A stretch of 64,000 nucleotides of DNA, from contig NC_092576.1 of the NCBI RefSeq assembly GCF_037975245.1, positions 2,785,501-2,849,500 of the forward strand, given 5' to 3'. The position numbers and the translations under genes were made by a program. Under the pieces are notes generated by a model. It worked only from the letters and a program-made list of their open reading frames with translations, was not told the DNA's origin and made no database searches. Of the stretch, positions 40,201 through 49,200 are shown piece by piece. The stretch comes from Apostichopus japonicus (lineage: Eukaryota; Echinodermata; Holothuroidea; Aspidochirotida; Stichopodidae). The first letter of the stretch is position 1, and each line of letters begins with the position of its first letter.

Positions 40201-43200
40201 CCCATCCCACTTCCCCTCTCCCTTTAAAGGATTCTCTAACTACAGTTCATGGATGAAACAAGGAAGATTGTCCACTAGCTAAAATCGTTCATCCTCATAT
40301 AAAGTAAATATTCAGCTATTTCGGGAGATGACAAAGTAAAGTGCAGTATTGTATTATACTATGCGATGACATTTGCTTTGTTCTGTAGATGTTCAACAAG
40401 CAGTAGCTCAAATGCTGTTCAATATCTCTGTATGTCAACAAAACGTGAGAGCAGTTTATTGAAAGAGTCCTAAAATATGGGAGTGGTTCCTAAATGTCTG
40501 AGTAATTTGTCAAAGTGAATTACGGGATATATATCGCAATCACACCCACTGTCCCATAGATTACTACTGTACATTATACTATAACTACTGTATGATGAGA
40601 GTAGAGTAATATAACTGTAAGAATAACTTTGTTGATCCATAAAAGGAAACTACAGGGAGTCTACAGCACAACTGCAGTGCAATACAGCACATTTGAAAAG
40701 CATTACAGGGCAATACAGGGGCTTATAGGGTAATACAGGGCAATTACAGGGTAATACAGGGCACTTACAGGGTAATACAGGGCAATTGCACAGCAATACA
40801 GGGCAATTGCAGGGCAATACAGGGCAATTGCAGGGCAATTGCAGGGCAATACAGGGCAATTGCAGGGCAATACAGGGCATTACAGGGAACCTGATGCTAC
40901 TATGACTCTGTATTCACCAAGTGCATTTATATATTAAATAATTTGAATGTTTTGAATGACCACCGTAGATCTTGGTCCTCTATACTATATTTGTTAGTGC
41001 ACCTTTGCAGAGCGTGTACTGACACACAGATTGAATGACTCTTACATTATATATTGTGCAGATTAATGTGTATTAATGTGCAGAACGAATTTAAATAGAG
41101 TATCCATGTATTTGCTACAGTAGATTAATACCATACATATTTAATTCAAAGAAACACCTACCTGAATTACCTGTGTACACTGTCTGCAAAGTATGTACTG
41201 TTCATTTATATGGTGGAAGGGATTAGGAATACAGAATACATATAGTACTGAAAACAGAATACATAGATGTAAATACTGTGCACTGTGTTTCATTACTATG
41301 CAATGATGTCTAATATAAACTGTCTTCTATATATATCCAGTATATACTGTACATACAGTAATAGACTTATATAGAGAACAGAATACATGCAGATACAGAA
41401 CATGGAATACATCCATTACTGTGCACTGCATGTGCTTCATTACTGTGCAATGATGTATAATATACTGTCTGCATATTACATATATAGCCAGTACTGTACA
41501 TGCAGAGAACAGAATACATGCAGATACTGCATGGAATACATCCATTACTGTGCACTGTGCTTCATTAATATGCACATGTCTAACATACTTTCTGCATACT
41601 ACTGTACGTACAATATATATATCCAGTATATACTGTACATACAGTGATAGAGAACAGAATACATGCAGTAGTGTAAACAGAATACATCCATTGCTGTGCA
41701 CTGTGCTTCATTAATATGCACATGTCTAACATACTTTCTGCATACTACTGTACGTACAATATATATATCCAGTATATACTGTACATACAGTGATAGAGAA
41801 CAGAATACATGCAGTACTGTAAACAGAATACATCCATTACATTGCACTGTGCTTCATTACTATGCACATGTCTCATATACTGTTTGCATAGTACATATTG
41901 TACATATATGTAGCCAGTACTATACAGTAATAGAGTTCAGAATACATGCAGATACAGAACATGGAATACATCCATTACTGTGCTCTGTGCTTCATTACTA
42001 TGCAATGATGTATAATATACTGTCTGCATAGTACATATATAAACCCTATATATATATAGCTAGTACTATATAGTAATAGAGAACAGAATACATGCAGATA
42101 CAGAACATGGAATACATCCATTACTGTGCACTGTGCTTCATTACTATGCACATGTCTAACATACTTTCTGCATAGTACTGTACGTACAATATATATATCC
42201 AGTATATACTGTACATACAGTAATAGAGAACAGAATACATGCAGTAACTGTAAACAGAATACATCCATTACATTGCACTGTGCTTCATTACTATGCACAT
42301 GTCTAATATATATACTGTCTGCATAGTACATATATATAGCCAGTACTATACAGTAATAGAGAACAGAATACACAATTTACTGTGCACAGAATACATCGAT
42401 TACTATGCATTGTGCCTCATTACTATGCAATGATGTATAATATATACTGTCTGCATAGTACGTACAGTATATCCAGTACTATACAGTAATAGAGAACAGA
42501 ATACAGAAACAATTTACAGTTAACAGAATATATCCACACAGTACAGTACACTGTACATACTACATGCACAAGTCCATACATGTATCAATTTATACCATCT
42601 GCACAATGGAGTAGTAATGGATACTTATGTTTTCAGAGCAAACAAAATATTAATACTATGTTCACACACACACACAACGTAGGAGCACAGCATCTGTAGG
42701 TAGCATAATATGTGTCGACAATTTCAAATTACAATATATACACCAAACACAATGATACATCGCATTCAATCTACACTATAGATACCATACCTGTGTGAGA
42801 TCATACGCTGGAGGGATGCTTTTATTCATGAAATAAAGCAGTTGAAAAATATATAGACTTAATATTAGCCTTAAATCAGCATAATAGATGGACCAAATTA
42901 ATGCCATTGTGTAGGGATTCATGTTTTATGATATTGTGGTGACCTCTGCCTCACCACACTGTCAAAAACCAGCCACATAAGTCTGTTTGGGAAGTCAAAA
43001 TGGCTTGTATAGTAACTATTACACTAAATACACTGCATGTCAGGTGGCTATCCAAGCTAAATTGTTTACAGTACAGGTAATGTTGCATTTTCTTCTTGTT
43101 TGGAAGAGTGCTTCAGATCCATGGGAAAACCTCCTTCCTTTTTGCCAGGATGGAGAACCCATTTAATGGATGCAGGCCGGGTCTGCAACCTACAACCTCC

Positions 43201-46200
43201 CAGCTCCATATATGCCAGGTTTCAAAATACCACCATCTCAACTCAACCACACAACAACTCTACAAATTACAATGAGAATGTTGTTATACTGACTCTTATT
43301 GTTACCAGGAAAACAAAATAATCAGAAAATAATTTATGCAACGATCTGAATCCACATGCATATTTATAATTAATTGACATATATACGAACATTACTGCGG
43401 ACAAAAAAATTTGTGTCATGGCACATGATAAACTTATTTTTAAAGTCATTCTTCAAAAGAAAAAGAGTGCATCTTTTTAATATATTTTTATAAAAATAGT
43501 TTGCAAGAAATGATGATATTTTGGAAAGAAAGCACGCAAGTAGCTATTGAAGAACATTCATAGAGTGCATTGGTGATACATTATTAATAAAGTATATATA
43601 GGAGGGTGAAAATCTGTGCTATAGAACAGAGTTAAGCATGACAGCATACAGGTCATTTGTAAGTCCGACCAAATTTGTTTTAATACATATTTTATGATTG
43701 ATGTGGTCATTAAGATGGTGATTGTGCAGGTTGAATATCTGGTTAAATTGCAAATAGATAATGATAAATGTTTGTTTATAAAGTGAATTTATGTATCGAT
43801 AATTAATTAATGTTATTTTTTTTTTTACTTTTATTTTTTTTCAATGCCAAAGCTGTTATAGTCCATGTAACATTAATGCAGTGAAGCATGGGACAGTAAA
43901 TATAATTGAAATTGTAGTTAGTTAATAAATCCAGAAATATACAAACATTACAGGTATATAAATATGTGTGTGTACAGTGCCAAGTAAATATATGTACAGG
44001 TATATACAGGTAGATATAGATGTACAGGCATATATATATATGTGTGTGTGTACAGTGACAGGTTAATATATGTACAGGTAAATGTGTACAGGTAGATAAT
44101 TTTATATACATGTACAAGTATGTACAGGTAGATATATGTGTGTGTGTGTACAGTGACAGGTAAATACATGTACTTGTAAGTATAATATATTTGTACAGTG
44201 ACATACCATTTTGAGTAAGAAATATGGATTGTATGAATGCATAGTATGGATAGTATGAATGCACAGTATGGATAGTATGAATGCACAGTATGGATAGTAT
44301 GAATGTACAGTATGGATAGTATGAATGCACAGTATGGATAGTATGAATGCACAGTATGGATAGTATGAATGCATAGATGGTATAAATGCATGATTACAGT
44401 AAGTATGGATTAGGTGAACATTCATGAGGTACAACAGTACAGTACATAAAACAAGGTACCTTTCTACTGAAATGTCATCATTGACTTGTGATGAGTCTAA
44501 AGAAGAACTTGCTCCTATGGGGTCATTTGCTCTAATTTTGAGGAGAAGGTGAAGGAGAGAAAACAAATCAGAAAAGAGAGAAACGTTTTGACAAATGCAG
44601 CTTTTGCCAGAAGGACGAAAATACACACACACATGAACTGCTGAGCACTGCAGAGCAAGGATTGCCATTAACGACGGAGAAAAAGACACAGCCTTGTTGG
44701 TTTTTAAGGTAAGTCTTTTACTGAAGTTATGACTAACTTCAAACTTCTAAATGCCCTAAAACATGTAGCACTACACTGTAAACACAGGGACTACAGTATA
44801 TCTACTGTATAGAGCACTGATTTATGGTGTTTAAACGGTGTAAAGCAGTACAGTTCTACACTGCTGTACGGTGTTTCAATGGTGTCGAGCAGCAGTTAGT
44901 TCTACGAAAGCTAATCAAAGGATTCTATGGAGAGTTCAGTGGTGACACCATTATAGCAGATGTCATAATTACATTACATTTATCATTTACTGACAAGAGA
45001 GTACCGTTTTAACACATATTTTACATTCAAGCTCCAGTTCGAAGCCCAGGGCACCAACGAATGAACCAAACAGATGTGAAAATGCAAAAGCTTATGAACG
45101 AATTTGCCTTTTGCGAGCCTTGAGAGGTGACATTCATGAAAAAAGCTGTAGCCACATTAGCATCCTTTAATCTGATTGTCCAGGAGGTGTGAGCTAGGGT
45201 AAGGAAAAAACTGTTGACAGCTATGAAGGTCATGTGATGTGCTTATGGCGTATAGCTATAATCATAGTATATTAAGGGAGCTGCAAAATGGAAACATTTA
45301 AGATCACTTTAGAGTAAAATTCATATTGTCTGACTTTGAAATTTATTAATTAATCATAAAAAGAATGATCTGAAATATAGTTTTAAGGTGGTACATCTAA
45401 TATCAAAAAGCCTTGCAATCTAGTTCAGTTGTTAAATGTTATTAAAAGTGGTTGAAGACACAATCTTTTGTCATGCCAAGTCATTTCATATTAAACGAAA
45501 TTCACAAGCTTCAAAATTAAAGTATTACTACTAAATTAATTATTAAATATTTGTTAGCATATATATATTGGAATATGAAATATTTGAAGTAACAAACATG
45601 TTTACTCAATGAACAACACAATACAGTGTAAACATCTTTGCTCTGGAATGTACGTTTATATCACTTTGTTAAATTATTGATCAAAAAAAATTAATAAAGG
45701 AATGTTCAGATCTTTATTTATTCAATCACTCATTAGCTGCCTATTTTAATTGTACTTCTAAGTAAATGAGATATTGCACACATGATACAGATTTATGAGA
45801 ATGGCATTTTCTGCATGAATTTTAGCAGATATTGAGATAGGAAATATCTTGTAACAACTATCATGCTATCTCAGAGATTTGGAGGTCTAATTTTCTGTAT
45901 TCAATACTCGCCCCAACCCCCCTCCCCATCATCCCTTTCATGAATATAATTTCTTTATGAAGCTAAGAAGAAGGTAGCAAGACACGATGTATATGTTATC
46001 TACATAATTTGTTCAACATTGATATAAGTATTACGGCTATAGTATTGATCAGTAGATTTTGGTGTAATGTTTAATGGTCAACTAGCTTGTCCATATGCAG
46101 TAGGTAGTTGCAGATTTAAACATGTCGATTTCAATATTATAATTACTAAACAAACCAGTCTTACTTTAGGAGACAACCAGCATCTATTGGCCTCAACCTA

Positions 46201-49200
46201 CCAATGTCTTCTTAAGTCTACTTTGCTTAATTTCTGTTTTTGATAAAACTAATCAATCATGATAATTACCCGGACCGGTCAATTATCCCTGTTGGACAGA
46301 TGAAACTACCTCACACTGCTATAAGCCGAAATAAGTCTCCTGATATCCTGCCATATTAAAAAGTTTTCACTTTAATTGGTAGTTTTAGAGGGTTTTGAAT
46401 TTTCAACATTCTTTCACATTCTATGGAAATTATTTTACCTTTCTGTTCATTTTGTCATCATTCTATGTTTCATTTTACTTTCTCTTCATGTTTACACTTT
46501 TCCTCAGAGCAATATATTTAAGGTTTCAGGGATATAATAAAAGTTGAAATTGAATCAAATAAGACTGTTTCATAGTCTGTATGAACAGCGGGTTGCTATG
46601 GACAAATCCAGTTTAACTTTCTCCCACTCCCCTCGAAATGTTATCGTAAGGAGTTATGGGAAAGAGCAAAGACATTAATGGCTAGAACGAGCTTCTGACC
46701 ACTAATCTCTGTCTACCAACTGAGTCATCCAGCCCTTAGATGGTCACAATCCCTTAATATCCATTTCTTTGCTTGGGGGCGCAATTCAGAAGCCACAGTA
46801 CCGTTTGCATACCAGGAATGATGCCCCTGTTTCATTCGATACAACCCAGAAAGCAGCAGGGAACCGATTTCATGAGAAATTTGTTTTTTTTTTAAATAAT
46901 TATTTACTCTTTTTCCATTGACTAAAATTTCCTTGTTCATTTAACTTACTTATAAGGATTTATAGTAATAATTGTTTGTTATTCACTGTGCCAATAACAA
47001 GGAAACTTTCTTCGGAAATTTTGCGGTAGAAAGGAGGGATGACAGGACGAAACTGATGCAAAGATTTGGGGATAAAATTGAAGCTCAAAACTATATCCAC
47101 CAAAACCATGGTTTTATACTAAGCAAAAAGAAAGCAAAGTTTGCCAGGCTTATCAAAGTTAGCTCTGCATTTAATAACAACTTTATCTTTGGTTTACATC
47201 TCGTGTTTACACAAACAGGAACAAACGAACGCCATAATCCTTTTGTCAAATAGTTGCGTCAGATGTAACCCAATCCTGGAAGGTTACAACCAAGGGTACA
47301 TTCATGTGCTCTAAGATTTTAAGTACAGAACAGAGATTTTGTGTTTTTTAAGGAATGAATTGTAGAGTCCTAAATTGGTTATTTTGAACCCCTATAAATC
47401 ATTGCTTGCCTCCTACAGGCTGTGCATCTACCTTACTAGTTTATATGAAATATTACTATGGATCTGTATTTACTGTTAACAAAATTTGTAGAATCATAAA
47501 TATGAGATTAATCTTTAATACCCTAACGTGTCACATTACAATGATTTTCACCGTGAATGCTTTCAGATTTAGAAAGTACAATGTTCACCTTTCGCTGTGT
47601 AATATTTAAAAAAAGAACAGTCTTGGCTACTCTACGGTATGACCTGGTTTTAATTTTTTGTAACAACCGGTAAATTTAGCTCTACTCGTTCTATTGAGGA
47701 TCATTTTTAGGCGCAAAAATTCATTTCGATATTTTGTAGATTATTAAAATTCACTGCTGTCAGCCTAAGTTACAAATCAAGACTAATATTCTGCCCAAAG
47801 TCAAAGCACTCTGTCCTAAAGTTTGCAAAGACAAACTTCATTTCTACTTAGAACTGTCATCTAGTCTGCCTTTAGCGTGTCGGTATTCGTCTGATCAGGA
47901 CTTTCAAAATATTAATTTTAGACATTCTGTTACTCAAACAATCAGCCTCCAAATGGAGAAATTCACTACTTTTGCTGGTGTCTGCTTTTCCTTTTGTCCT
48001 TTTTGTTTTCAGTTTGCTGAGCGCAATTCATTAGTTAACACCTCATGTTTGGTCCAGTGGTGTGTGCAAAGGGAGGGGGCAACACCCATTCATTGGGAGG
48101 AGAAAAAATGTTCAGTTGAGGGATTTGCTTTACATTTCGAGAGTGTTTCATTAGCACAGCCTTGCATTTATACCTAGAACTGTCATGACCTTACCTATAG
48201 TTTAAATATGCCTCAGCATGCACCTTTGAACATCTAAACATTTTTAAGTTTTTCTTTCTGGGGGAGGGCCCCACTATGTGTAAGTCTGCTTCACCGACCA
48301 GCGGGCTACACCCCTCTCTATGTCCAATCCTAATTTTACTTCTAGAAAGTGAGTAAAGATACATACCCTTACCTTAATCAGTCAGGGAAAATTTTGAATT
48401 CAAGCCCCCTATCCCCTACCCACCCCCCCACCCTACACTTTCAAGTCCTGTGCAGCTATACTGATTAGGTTGACATTCAGTGCTTAACACAAAGAGAACA
48501 ACTTTAAGAGAGTTCAAATATTTCTTTTCTGTAGTTGGTTTGATACCTAACCATACATTATAGTTTCTTTCATTCAACAGTCTACAATTAACCCAGAGAG
48601 CATTAAAAGTTTAAAATTTAAAATAATTCTTACTCTGTAAAGATTTCATTAGCACCAAGACTGTCCATAGCCTGTCGGAAGTCTGTTTCCATGGCATCAT
48701 TCTCCTGGTCCATCTTGTGTACCTCGTACATCCCTGGGTCCTCAGACGGTTCCTCTGTGGTGGAGTTTATCCCTAGAAAACCACCTGGAGGGGATAACAG
48801 AACCAAACAAAGAAAAGTTACAAGTTTTGGCAAAGTAAATATATAAGGTTTGTCCTGGTATATACTTCAAACTTTCATTTGATATCACCCTTAATAAGTG
48901 GAAAATTAGAATGATAACCCAATATTTGTTCTTACTGCGAGGAATAATATGAATTATTTATCTAATATCCTAAAGCTAAAATATCATACAAAATTTGTTT
49001 TGTACACTTACGGCATACTAGTTATGTTTAGTATTGATGAGAGGTATTAATATAATTTCAAAGACTTGCAAACTGTTACACAATGCTAACACTAAATTAC
49101 TTTGTAATGTTATACAGTTTGCAGACATATCATGCACACTATATGTTATCAATACCGTAGTAGCACAGGGTTGTAGTTTTACTGTGGCACAACCGGCCAA

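Noticed and set aside
41327-42373. Several 60-130-codon frames on both strands
   Set aside because: All lie in the 131-147-bp satellite and repeat its unit; not genes.
43803-44689. Frames of 147-195 codons on the minus strand
   Set aside because: They are translations of the TGTACAGG and 22-bp repeats ([11 protein letters not shown]). The 195-codon frame also runs through exon 3, which is only 24 codons by splice phase.
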